Assembly: GCF_007991755.1 (NCBI RefSeq)
Contig: NZ_BJYY01000018.1
Coordinates: forward strand, 175,609-239,608
Source: Cellulomonas aerilata
Lineage (GTDB): Bacteria > Actinomycetota > Actinomycetes > Actinomycetales > Cellulomonadaceae
Length of the DNA stretch: 64,000 nucleotides
Direction: 5' to 3'
In this document: positions 7,174 through 14,370 of the stretch, piece after piece
Position numbering within the stretch: the first letter of the stretch is position 1
How the letters are laid out: each line of letters opens with the position of its first letter
Notes under the pieces: generated by a model
Seen by the model: the letters and a program-made list of their open reading frames with translations, nothing else
Database searches by the model: none
Told to the model about the DNA's origin: nothing
Translations under genes and position numbers: made by a program

Positions 7174-9318
7174 TCAGCCCACGCCCTCCGCGGCGAGCGC
7201 GTCCGTGAGCAGCCCGACCAGGGCCTCGAGCTGCACGGTCGTGGACGGCGAGACGTCCTCCTCCTCCGCTCCGTCCAGCGCTCGGGCGGCCAGCCCGGAC
7301 TTGCTGTCGATCAGCTTCGCGATCCGGGCGTCGACGGTCTGGGCGGCGATGATCCGCCACGCGGTGACGGGCTCGGTCTGGCCGATCCGGTGGATCCGGT
7401 CGATGGCCTGGGTCTGCTCCGCGTCGGTCCAGGACAGCTCGGCCAGGACAAGGTTCGACGCGACCTGCAGGTTCAGCCCCACACCCGCGGCCATGAGGGA
7501 GCACACCACGATCGACACGTCCGGGTCGCCGGTGAAGGCCGCGATGTTCTTCTCGCGGGCCTTGGGCGTCTGGTCGCCGCGGATGGACGCGTAGCGGATG
7601 CCCCGGTCCGCGAAGGTCTGCTCGGCCTGGTCCATCACGTCGACGTGCTTGGCGAAGAACACCACCTTGCCGACGTTGCGGGCGAGCTGGGCGGCGTAGT
7701 CCGCGGCCAGCCCGGCCTTGGCCTGGCCGATCCGCCGGACCACCGTGAACACGTTCTCGCCACCGGCGTTCGAGGTCGAGTCCTTGAGCTCGGCCGCGGC
7801 CACCCGGCGCGCGAGCTCGTGGTCGATCCCGTCCACGACGGCGTCGTCACGCGCCTCCAGGGCTGACCGGTACCGCGAGACGAGCCGGCGGGCGAGCGCG
7901 ACCTCCGCGGCGCGGATCGAGCGGCCGGCGGCGCCCTCGAGCTCGACCGGAAGGTCCGCCACCCGGCGGGCGGGGATGTCGGCCACCACGTCGACCTTGC
8001 GGCGGCGCACGATGCCCATGTCGATCACGCAGGTACGCGCGGCGGCGTAGAACCCCAGGTCGGCCGGGGTCAGCCCGGTCGCCTCGAGCGCGGCCTGCAG
8101 CGCACCCAGCGGCTGTGTGTCGTCGATCCAGCCGAGGAACTGCCAGATCGCCCGGAAGTCCTCGATGTCGTTGATCAGCGGGGTGCCGGTGAGCGCCATC
8201 AGCAGCGGCCGGCCGGCGCGGGCGCGGATCCGCTCCGAGAGCGCCAGGACGTGCTGCGAGCGCTGGGAGGTCTTGTTCTTGATGAAGTGGGCCTCGTCGA
8301 CGACCATGCCGCGGAAGCCGAGGTCGCCGAGCCAGCCGACGTGCCGGTCCAGCAGCTCGTAGTTGACGATCACGACGTCGGCGAACCCGTCGACGCGTTC
8401 GCCGTCGCCGTGGACGACCGTGGACCGCCGCTGGGGCGTCCACAGCCCGACCTCGTTGGCCCAGTTCGCCTTGACGACGTTGGGCGCCACGACGAGCAGC
8501 GGGTAGGCGTCGGCCGCCTGGGCGGCGAGCAGGGCCTGCGCGGTCTTGCCGAGACCGGGCTCGTCCGCGAGCAGGAACGTCCGGTGGCCGGCCGCCGTCG
8601 CCGCGACGACCTGCGCCTGGTGCGGCATCAGCTCCCGCCCGTGGGGGGCGGTCCTGGACCGTGCCTCGGGCAGCGGCATGCAGGCGGGCGCTCCGGTGGC
8701 GGCGTGCTCGAAGGACCGGAAGAGAGGCTCCAGCAGCTCCCAGCCGGCCAGTCGTCGCGTGCGCGGAGCGGCCCGCTCCGCGGCGGCCTCGAAGTCCGGG
8801 GCGAGGAACGGGTTCGCGAGCTGGCGGGAGATGACCGACCGCGGGACCACCCGGGCCTCGGCGCCGGGCGCCGGTGCGGCAGGCGCGGCGGGCTCCGGCT
8901 CCTCGGGCGGCTCCAGCCCGCCCGCGCGCATCACGGTCGCCTTGAAGGCCCGCGCCGCGTCGGAGACCCGGGCGTCCTCGGCGAGCAGCGCGAGCAGCGA
9001 GGTGTCCCGGGCCGCGGTCCTGGCCAGCATCGTCGCGACCCCGTCGAGCCGCTTGAGCTCCTGGGTGCGCCGCGACGCGCTCGGGCCGCCGTCGGCCATC
9101 AACCGGGCTCGCTCCTCGCGCACCAGGAGTGCCACGACCTGGAACTTCGTGCGGACCGCCGGCCGCGTCGGCGGGCGCTGCACCGCGCTGTCCACCTCGC
9201 GGGCGAGCTCGGCGAGCACGGGGATGATCCCCTGCTCGGCGGCACGCGGGGCCCGGGCGCGCTGAGCGCCGCGGTCGGTGCGCGGGGCACCGGCGCCACG
9301 TCGGCCTGGTCGTGCCAC
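7174..9318 (-). CDS. SNF2-family DEAH helicase/translocase
   Basis: 714 aa from GTG 9318, with GGAGG four bases upstream; an overlapping ATG at 9320 is out of frame. Residues 1-200 form an uncharacterised Ala/Arg-rich N-terminal region. The helicase core follows: motif I ADEPGLGKT (about 252-260), motif II VVDEAHFIKN (about 340), motif III ALTGTPLIND, and in the second lobe SLMAAGVGLNLQ and motif VI IDRIHRIGQ. This is the SWI2/SNF2 type that translocates on double-stranded DNA without unwinding. No nuclease, methyltransferase or restriction partner lies next to it. Repair, transcription recycling and an orphan defence component are all possible. Confidence 0.88.
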   Translation of the reverse strand: MARPGRRGAGAPRTDRGAQRARAPRAAEQGIIPVLAELAREVDSAVQRPPTRPAVRTKFQVVALLVREERARLMADGGPSASRRTQELKRLDGVATMLARTAARDTSLLALLAEDARVSDAARAFKATVMRAGGLEPPEEPEPAAPAAPAPGAEARVVPRSVISRQLANPFLAPDFEAAAERAAPRTRRLAGWELLEPLFRSFEHAATGAPACMPLPEARSRTAPHGRELMPHQAQVVAATAAGHRTFLLADEPGLGKTAQALLAAQAADAYPLLVVAPNVVKANWANEVGLWTPQRRSTVVHGDGERVDGFADVVIVNYELLDRHVGWLGDLGFRGMVVDEAHFIKNKTSQRSQHVLALSERIRARAGRPLLMALTGTPLINDIEDFRAIWQFLGWIDDTQPLGALQAALEATGLTPADLGFYAAARTCVIDMGIVRRRKVDVVADIPARRVADLPVELEGAAGRSIRAAEVALARRLVSRYRSALEARDDAVVDGIDHELARRVAAAELKDSTSNAGGENVFTVVRRIGQAKAGLAADYAAQLARNVGKVVFFAKHVDVMDQAEQTFADRGIRYASIRGDQTPKAREKNIAAFTGDPDVSIVVCSLMAAGVGLNLQVASNLVLAELSWTDAEQTQAIDRIHRIGQTEPVTAWRIIAAQTVDARIAKLIDSKSGLAARALDGAEEEDVSPSTTVQLEALVGLLTDALAAEGVG

Positions 9319-9673
9319 ATCTCCTCCTTCTGAGCAGCTCCACCGAGGTCGGCGCAGCGCTGTCGTGCCACGGTCGCCCACGACCCGTCGAGCGCCGGGC
9401 ACCGGCCCGGTGCCGCAGCCACTCCCGGGCGGGGACGTGGGACCAGGCGCCGATCACGCCCGGCGTCGCCGTGCGATCCCGGTGGACGGCGCGTGCTCGC
9501 CGCCGTGACGACCGCCGGGCGTCCGGGGCACCTCGCAGCGGGGGCCCGGTCGTGACGCCGGAGGCACCGCGTACCGCACACGCTATCGGGCCGACCGCCC
9601 CCGGTCCTGCGGCGACCCAGCCTCTCACGCGACGGTCGGCCGGCACGACGACGGCACGCCCGGGGACGTTCCC
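9319..9673. other. Intergenic region between SNF2 gene and ArsR promoter
   Basis: 355 bp with no convincing gene; an open frame on the plus strand (9312-9677) is Pro/Arg-rich and resembles antisense GC-rich noise. It carries the upstream region of the SNF2 gene. A 17-bp palindrome GGCACCGGCCCGGTGCC at 9398-9414, about 80 bp from the SNF2 start, is the only notable element. Confidence 0.6.
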
Positions 9674-9702
9674 TTGACAGGCAAGCGATCACTTGCATCA
9701 GA
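9674..9702 (+). promoter_or_regulatory. Promoter with embedded operator for arsR-like gene
   Basis: A perfect TTGACA -35 (9674-9679) is followed by 17 bp and a weak -10 ATCAGA (9697-9702). The spacer contains GCAAGCGATCACTTGC (9681-9696), a 14/16 inverted repeat filling the space between the boxes, the classic place for a repressor. The GTG at 9711 lies about 8 nt past the -10, predicting a leaderless transcript. Confidence 0.65.
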
Positions 9703-9710
9703 CTGGGCGC

Positions 9711-10007
9711 GTGGACGACGACGCCGACCTCTTCAGGGCGATCGGCGACGCCACGCGACGCATGATCCTCGACGAGCTGACCGACAGGGACGGCCAGACG
9801 CTGTTCGAGATCTGCGGCCGACTGGCCATGAAGCACGGCGTGGCCTCCACCCGCCAGGCCATCTCCCAGCACCTCGTGGTGCTCGAGGAGGCGGGCCTGG
9901 TGCACACGCGGCGGCAGGGCCGCTACAAGCTCCACCACCTCGACACGAGCCCGCTGCGCTCGGTCGTCGACCGGTGGCCCGTCGAACGAGAGGGACCGAA
10001 CCCGTGA
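9711..10007 (+). CDS. ArsR-family winged-helix regulator
   Basis: 98 aa from GTG 9711, chosen because the promoter places transcription initiation there; a TTG at 9693 is inside the operator. The protein has LFRAIGDATRRMILDEL, typical of ArsR proteins, followed by a winged helix with recognition helix RQAISQHLVVLEEAGLV and wing TRRQGRYKLHHLD. No clear Cys-based metal site, so the effector is unknown. It shares a 4-bp GTGA overlap with the VOC gene it precedes. ArsR-VOC pairs are common, often with the regulator repressing both genes. Autoregulation through the 9681-9696 palindrome is inferred. Confidence 0.88.
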   Translation: MDDDADLFRAIGDATRRMILDELTDRDGQTLFEICGRLAMKHGVASTRQAISQHLVVLEEAGLVHTRRQGRYKLHHLDTSPLRSVVDRWPVEREGPNP

Positions 10008-10393
10008 TCCGCATCAACCTCACCAGCGTGCTCGTGGACGACCAGGCCAAGGCGCTCGCCTTCTACACCGAGAAGCTGGGGTTCGTCACGAAGACCGACG
10101 TGCCCACCGGCGACGCTCGCTGGCTCACCGTGGTGTCCCCCGCCGCCCCGGACGGCGTCGAGCTCCTGCTGGAGCCGGACGGCCACCCGGCGGCCGGCAC
10201 GTTCAAGAGGGCGCTCGCGGCGGACGGCATCCCCTTCACGCAGTTCGCCGTCGACGACGTGCACGCCGAGGTGGAGCGCCTCAAGGGGCTGGGCGTGCAG
10301 TTCACCCAGGACGCGACGGACCTGGGTCCGGTGGTCACCGCCGTCTTCGACGACACCTGCGGCAACCTCATCCAGATCGCCGCCCTGAAGTGA
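10004..10393 (+). CDS. VOC (glyoxalase/bleomycin-resistance fold) protein
   Basis: 129 aa, a single glyoxalase-fold unit of two beta-alpha-beta-beta-beta modules: INLTSVLVDDQAKALAFYTEKLGF at the start and FTQFAVDDVHAEVERLKGLGV in the second half, ending GNLIQIAAL. GTG 10004 overlaps the ArsR stop. VOC proteins include glyoxalases, dioxygenases and antibiotic-binding proteins; the usual N-terminal His ligand is absent (Asn/Leu at IRINLTSV), so metal catalysis is uncertain. Role unknown, probably in a stress or small-molecule response sensed by the ArsR partner. Confidence 0.82.
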   Translation: MIRINLTSVLVDDQAKALAFYTEKLGFVTKTDVPTGDARWLTVVSPAAPDGVELLLEPDGHPAAGTFKRALAADGIPFTQFAVDDVHAEVERLKGLGVQFTQDATDLGPVVTAVFDDTCGNLIQIAALK

Positions 10394-10398
10394 TCGCC

Positions 10399-10419
10399 GG
10401 CCCGCGCCCGGGGCGGGCC
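10399..10419. terminator. Short GC hairpin between convergent genes
   Basis: GGCCCGC (10399-10405) pairs with GCGGGCC (10413-10419) around a 7-nt loop, in the 33-bp gap between convergent stops. No T-run, as usual in this GC class. Could end both transcripts. Confidence 0.4.
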
Positions 10420-10426
10420 CGCGGGT

Positions 10427-11431
10427 CTACCGCCCGGTGCCCGGTCGCCGGCCGGCCAGGACCGCGGCGCGGGCGCCGGTCAGGACGAGGTCGGCGTTGA
10501 TCGCCGCACCCGCCATGACGCCCTGGGCCGCCGAGGCACCGACCATGGCGGTGAGGTCGCCGACGTTGCCCGCGGCCCACACCCCGGGCAGCTCGGTCGC
10601 GCCCGCAGGGTCCCTGGTGATGTGCCGTCCCATCGGGTTCTCGGTCAGCGTGCCACCCAGCTGCTCGTAGAGGTCGCCCCGGGCGACGAACGTCGGCTGC
10701 ACGGCCACGGCGTCGACCGGGACGGCGGACCCGTCGGCGAGGACGACGGCGCGCAGGCGGTCGCCGTCGCGGGACAGCTCGCGGACGCGCCCCCTGACCA
10801 CGCGGACACCGAGCGCCGCCAGCTGCTCACGGCCCTCGTCGTCGGGCTCCGGGACGTCGTGGAGGAAGAGCGTGACATCCGGGCTGAGCTGGCGCAGGAG
10901 CAGGGTCTGGTGCAGGACGTTCGGGCTCGTGCCGAGCACGCCGATGCGACGACCGCGCACCTCGTAGCCGTGGCAGTACGGGCAGTGCAGCACGTGGCTG
11001 CCCCACAGCTCGCGGACACCCGGGACGTCGGGGAGCTCGTCCACCAGTCCGGTCGCCAGCAGCAGCCGCCGGGCGGTCACCGTGTCGCCGTCGGCCAGCG
11101 TGAGCGTGAAGCCGTCGGCGGTGCGGCGCGCCGTTGTCACGCGGCCGGGTCGGACCTGCGCGCCGTAGGACAGCGCCTCCCGGCGCCCCGCCTCGAGCAG
11201 CTCGAGCGGTGGGACGCCCTCCCGCCCGAGCAGGTTGTGCGCGCCCTCGGCGGGCGCGTTGCGGGGCCGGCCCGCGTCGATCACGAGGACGTCGCGCAGT
11301 GAGCGGGCGAGGGTCACCGCGGCGCTGAGCCCGGCCGCTCCCCCGCCGACGACGACGACGTCGTGACGGTGCTGGTGGGACGGGCCGGGTGCGGCGGCGC
11401 GCAGGTCGGCGGGGGTGGTCAGGGACGACAT
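10427..11431 (-). CDS. Thioredoxin-reductase-like FAD/NAD(P) oxidoreductase
   Basis: 334 aa from ATG 11431 with AAGGAG seven bases upstream. FAD-binding VVVGGGAAGLSAAV near residue 24, a redox-active pair CPYC (HCPYCHGYEV), a NAD(P) motif GVLGTSPN and the second FAD motif WAAGNVGD give the full TrxB-like order. The CPYCHG form is typical of stand-alone bacterial TrxR-like flavoproteins that may reduce thiols or other acceptors rather than thioredoxin itself. It lies 49 bp after a methyltransferase gene on the same strand, probably one transcript, opposite an XRE-cupin regulator. Confidence 0.88.
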   Translation of the reverse strand: MSSLTTPADLRAAAPGPSHQHRHDVVVVGGGAAGLSAAVTLARSLRDVLVIDAGRPRNAPAEGAHNLLGREGVPPLELLEAGRREALSYGAQVRPGRVTTARRTADGFTLTLADGDTVTARRLLLATGLVDELPDVPGVRELWGSHVLHCPYCHGYEVRGRRIGVLGTSPNVLHQTLLLRQLSPDVTLFLHDVPEPDDEGREQLAALGVRVVRGRVRELSRDGDRLRAVVLADGSAVPVDAVAVQPTFVARGDLYEQLGGTLTENPMGRHITRDPAGATELPGVWAAGNVGDLTAMVGASAAQGVMAGAAINADLVLTGARAAVLAGRRPGTGR

Positions 11432-11480
11432 GGTGGGGCTCCTTCGACGGGCAGGGGTGGGGCCGGTGGGCGGCGGGCTC

Positions 11481-12323
11481 TCAGGGACGGCGCGCGACCC
11501 AGGCGGTGCGGCTGCCACGCACGGTCAGCCGGGCAGCGGTGAGCGGGGCGTCCGGGCCGTGATCGGCCAGCACGCGGTCCAGGATGGCCAGGTCCTGCGC
11601 CGCGAGGACGCCGGTGAGCGCGGGGCGCCGGTGGCGCAGGGCCGCGCGGGCGTACTCCTCGACCCGCGGGTCCCCGGGTGCGGCGGTGACGGGGAACCGG
11701 CGCCTGGCGACGACGTCGAGCCCGGCTGCCTCGAGGGCGGGCGCCCAGTCCGGGACGGCGTTCCAGCCGGCAGCGGCGAGGGCGGCGTGGCAGCGGGACT
11801 CCAGGCCCGGGCGGCCCCCGCCGACGTCGTCCGGCAGCAGGTGGGGCAGGGAGTCCATCTCGACGACCACCGCGACCCCGTCGGGACGCAGGGCGTCGTG
11901 GACGGCGCGGAGCACCCGGGCGGGGTCGGCGACCTCGTGCAGGGAGCTCGAGGCCCACACGACGTCGGCGGGACCGACGTCGGGCCAGTCCGCGTCCAGG
12001 TCGGCGGGGACGATGCGGAGGCGGCCGGTCAGGCCGTGGGCGCGGCCTGTGGCGGTGAGGCGGTCGATCATCGCCGGCGACCGTTCGAGGGCCACGACCT
12101 GCGCGTCGGTGAAGCGCTCCGCGAGCGCCACCGAGCCGGCGCCGGTCCCTGCGCCGAGGTCGAGGACCGTCCGGACGTCGGTGACGTGCTCCGCGGTCCA
12201 CGCGGTGACCGCCGGCAGGTAGGCGCCGAGGACCTGGGCGTCGAGGTCGAGCAGGTCGGGGAGGCCTCGCAGGTGGGCCTCGTGGTCGGTGCCGGCGTGG
12301 GCGTGGTGGTCGTGGTGCGGCAT
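11481..12323 (-). CDS. Class I SAM-dependent methyltransferase with His-rich N-terminus
   Basis: 280 aa. Motif I is VLDLGAGTGAGSVALAER (about 54-71), followed by VVALERSP, an acidic motif II-like region (IVPADLDAD) and VVWASSSLHEV. The first 17 residues (MPHHDHHAHAGTDHEAH) hold seven histidines, suggesting metal or metalloid binding. Substrate unknown; small-molecule or metalloid methylation is a guess based on the His-rich tail and the thiol-type flavoprotein next door. The start is 21 bp from a palindrome shared with the divergent regulator. Confidence 0.83.
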   Translation of the reverse strand: MPHHDHHAHAGTDHEAHLRGLPDLLDLDAQVLGAYLPAVTAWTAEHVTDVRTVLDLGAGTGAGSVALAERFTDAQVVALERSPAMIDRLTATGRAHGLTGRLRIVPADLDADWPDVGPADVVWASSSLHEVADPARVLRAVHDALRPDGVAVVVEMDSLPHLLPDDVGGGRPGLESRCHAALAAAGWNAVPDWAPALEAAGLDVVARRRFPVTAAPGDPRVEEYARAALRHRRPALTGVLAAQDLAILDRVLADHGPDAPLTAARLTVRGSRTAWVARRP

Positions 12324-12341
12324 GGTGCCAGGGTAGGCAGC

Positions 12342-12356
12342 GCTTGTCGCACAAGC
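12342..12356. promoter_or_regulatory. Operator palindrome 1 in divergent promoter
   Basis: GCTTGTCGCACAAGC is a perfect 6-bp inverted repeat around CGC. It lies between the methyltransferase start (12323) and the XRE-cupin start (12371). Its CTTG...CAAG ends match the second palindrome at 12364-12380, centre-to-centre 23 bp, about two helical turns. Confidence 0.65.
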
Positions 12357-12363
12357 ATAGGAT

Positions 12364-12380
12364 CTTGCGTATGACGCAAG
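12364..12380. promoter_or_regulatory. Operator palindrome 2 containing the start codon
   Basis: CTTGCGTATGACGCAAG is a perfect 7-bp inverted repeat whose 3-bp centre is the ATG (12371-12373) of the XRE-cupin gene. A TAGGAT -10 at 12358-12363 puts the transcription start at or next to this ATG, so the message is probably leaderless. A repressor bound here would block initiation directly. Confidence 0.65.
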
Positions 12381-13000
12381 AACTCGACCTCGATGCGGTG
12401 ATCCGGCAGCGGATCCGTGGGCTGCGGCTCGCCCGCGGCTGGTCGCTCGACGCCCTCGCCGCCCGCTGCTACCTCAGCCCCTCGACCCTGAGCCGGATCG
12501 AGACCGGCCACCGGCGCATCGCGCTCGACCAGCTGGTGCCCATCGCCCGCGCCCTCGACACCACCCTGGACCACCTCGTCGAGGCGGTCGCGGACGACGA
12601 CGTCGTCATCCGCCCCGAGCCCCGGCACGAGGCGGGGGTCACGACCTGGCTGATGTCCCGCGAGAGCACCGTGCGCGGGGTGACCGTCGCCAAGATGCGG
12701 TTCTCCCCCGAGCACCCGTCCGGACCGGACCGCCAGGGCGTGCACCCCGGGCGCGAGTGGTTCACGGTGCTGTCCGGGACGATCCGGCTGTACCTGGGCG
12801 ACCGCGTGATGCTGGTCGAGGCCGGCGACGCCGCCGAGTTCTCCACGATGGTCCCGCACTCGCTGGGTGCGGCGGGCGGGCCGGCGGAGATCCTGACGAT
12901 CTTCGACCAGGACGGGGAGCGGGCCCACGTGCCGGCGCCGGGGCGGGGCGCCGCGGCCGAGGGCGTGCCGGAGCCCGCGGCACCGGGGACGCCGGCCTGA
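12371..13000 (+). CDS. XRE-family HTH regulator with C-terminal cupin
   Basis: 209 aa. Residues 8-65 are an XRE/Cro helix-turn-helix (IRQRIRGLRLARGWSLDALA ... LSPSTLSRIETG). Residues about 110-180 form a cupin sensor with HPGREWFTVLSGTIRLYLGD and MVPHSLGAAGGPAEIL. Such HTH-cupin regulators respond to small ligands and often control neighbouring catabolic or resistance genes. It is divergent from the methyltransferase/flavoprotein pair and shares two palindromes with it, so it probably represses itself and them. Leaderless start at ATG 12371; a TTG at 12344 lies in the operator. Confidence 0.9.
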   Translation: MTQELDLDAVIRQRIRGLRLARGWSLDALAARCYLSPSTLSRIETGHRRIALDQLVPIARALDTTLDHLVEAVADDDVVIRPEPRHEAGVTTWLMSRESTVRGVTVAKMRFSPEHPSGPDRQGVHPGREWFTVLSGTIRLYLGDRVMLVEAGDAAEFSTMVPHSLGAAGGPAEILTIFDQDGERAHVPAPGRGAAAEGVPEPAAPGTPA

Positions 13001-13069
13001 TCGACGTCCTGCCCGACCGGGTCGCCCGGCGGTGGCCCGCGCGGACCAGGCCGCCGGAGACGGCGCCGG

Positions 13070-14086
13070 TCAGGCCGGACGCGGCGCCGGCGCCGCGGTC
13101 GACTGCCGGACCACGACCGTCGTGGCGAGCTCGATGCGCGACGCGGGCCGGACACCGGCCCGCGCGAGCTCCACGACCATGCGCGTCGCCTCACGGGCCA
13201 TGTCGGCGAGCGGCTGACGCACGGTGGTCAGCTGCGGCGAGACCCACTGGCAGAGCTCGACGTCGTCGAACCCGACGACGGACAGGTCGTCCGGGATGCG
13301 CAGGCCCAGCGCCCGGGCGGCCTGGTAGACGCCGTAGGCCTGCTCGTCCGAGCCGCTGATGATCGCCGTCGGGCGGTCCGCCAGGGCGAGCAGGTCGGCC
13401 CCGTGGCGTAGGCCGCCGCTGACGAGCGAGTCGCCGTTGCGGACGAGCGCCGGGTCGTGGGCCAGGCCGGCTCGCAGCAGGGCGGCCCGGTAGCCGTCGA
13501 GCCGGTCCCGGTGGCACTCCTGCTCGGCGGGCCCGGTGATGAACCCGATGCGGCGGTGGCCGAGCTCGAGCAGGTGCTGGGTGGCGTCCCGCCCGCCGGC
13601 CCAGTCCGTGGCCACCACGGTGGCGAGCGGGGCGGACCCGCTGCGCACGGGGTCCACCAGCACGACCGGGGTGCGCAGGCGCTCCAGCTCCTGACGCCCG
13701 GCGTCGAGGAGCTCCGAGACGACCAGGACGACGCCGTCCGACCCGCGCTGGGCCAGGTGCTCGACCCAGTCGGGCGTCCCGACCGGCTTGCCGTGCGTCG
13801 TGGTGACGACGAGGTCGAGCCCGAGCCGCGCCGCCTCCGCCTGGGCACCACGCAGCAGCGCGGTCGCCCACTGGGTGTCGAGGTCGCTGATGACGAAGTC
13901 GACGAGGCCGCTGCTGGCACGCGGTCGGCCACGGCGCTCGTACCCGCGCTCCTCCAGGAGCTGCTCGACCTGCTCGCGCGTCGACGAGGAAACGCCCGGT
14001 CGGCCGTTCAGGACCTTGGACACGGTCGGCACGGACACCCCCGCCGCCGTGGCGATCTCCGCGATGGTCACGCCACGACTGGCCAC
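13070..14086 (-). CDS. LacI-family transcriptional regulator
   Basis: 338 aa from GTG 14086 (AAGGGGG upstream). An ATG at 14125 would add 13 residues but lies inside the divergent promoter, so it is disfavoured. The N-terminal HTH VTIAEIATAAGVSVPTVSKV and hinge (LLEERGYERRGRPR) are canonical; the rest is a periplasmic-binding-like sensor ending in LRQP-like VRQPLADMAREA. It faces the sugar importer operon starting at 14371 and the repeats at 14149-14182, so it is the likely substrate-responsive repressor of the whole island. Confidence 0.9.
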   Translation of the reverse strand: MASRGVTIAEIATAAGVSVPTVSKVLNGRPGVSSSTREQVEQLLEERGYERRGRPRASSGLVDFVISDLDTQWATALLRGAQAEAARLGLDLVVTTTHGKPVGTPDWVEHLAQRGSDGVVLVVSELLDAGRQELERLRTPVVLVDPVRSGSAPLATVVATDWAGGRDATQHLLELGHRRIGFITGPAEQECHRDRLDGYRAALLRAGLAHDPALVRNGDSLVSGGLRHGADLLALADRPTAIISGSDEQAYGVYQAARALGLRIPDDLSVVGFDDVELCQWVSPQLTTVRQPLADMAREATRMVVELARAGVRPASRIELATTVVVRQSTAAPAPRPA

Positions 14087-14110
14087 CGATCCCCCTTCAC
14101 CTCCGGACCG

Positions 14111-14139
14111 TTGACGTGCCGCCACGGTGCGCCTATCTT
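14111..14139 (+). promoter_or_regulatory. Promoter of the sugar catabolic operon
   Basis: TTGACG (14111-14116), 17-bp spacer, TATCTT (14134-14139). Transcription should start near 14146, giving a leader of about 225 nt before the lipoprotein gene at 14371. Confidence 0.65.
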
Positions 14140-14148
14140 AACCGCCTA

Positions 14149-14182
14149 GAAAGTTGCGCGGAAAGTTGCTTGCGGACTTTCC
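14149..14182. promoter_or_regulatory. Probable LacI operator cluster
   Basis: GAAAGTTGC appears at 14149-14157 and 14161-14169 (12 bp apart), and its inverse ACTTTCC at 14176-14182, so GGAAAGT...ACTTTCC is a 7-bp inverted repeat. The cluster begins right after the predicted transcription start, a good place for repression by the adjacent LacI protein. Confidence 0.6.
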
Positions 14183-14370
14183 TTCCGTCCGCCTCGTCGG
14201 CGGGCGGCCGGCTCTGGGCCGGGCATCCCGGGGGCTCACGCGGTCGACGCCGTCCGCGCGGACCCTCGCCAGAGCAGACGTGGGCCGGCACCGGAGCGGG
14301 CCCGCGTGCGGTCGGCGGCAGCCGCCGACCGGTGACAGCACGAGCCCGTACGCGGGCGGAATGGAGCACC

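Noticed and set aside
9318..9320. ATG two bases upstream of the SNF2 GTG as start
   Set aside because: It opens a different frame lacking helicase motifs; the GTG is in frame with them.
9312..9677. 121-codon plus-strand ORF upstream of the ArsR gene
   Set aside because: Pro/Arg-rich, no start signal, overlaps the SNF2 start and the ArsR promoter.
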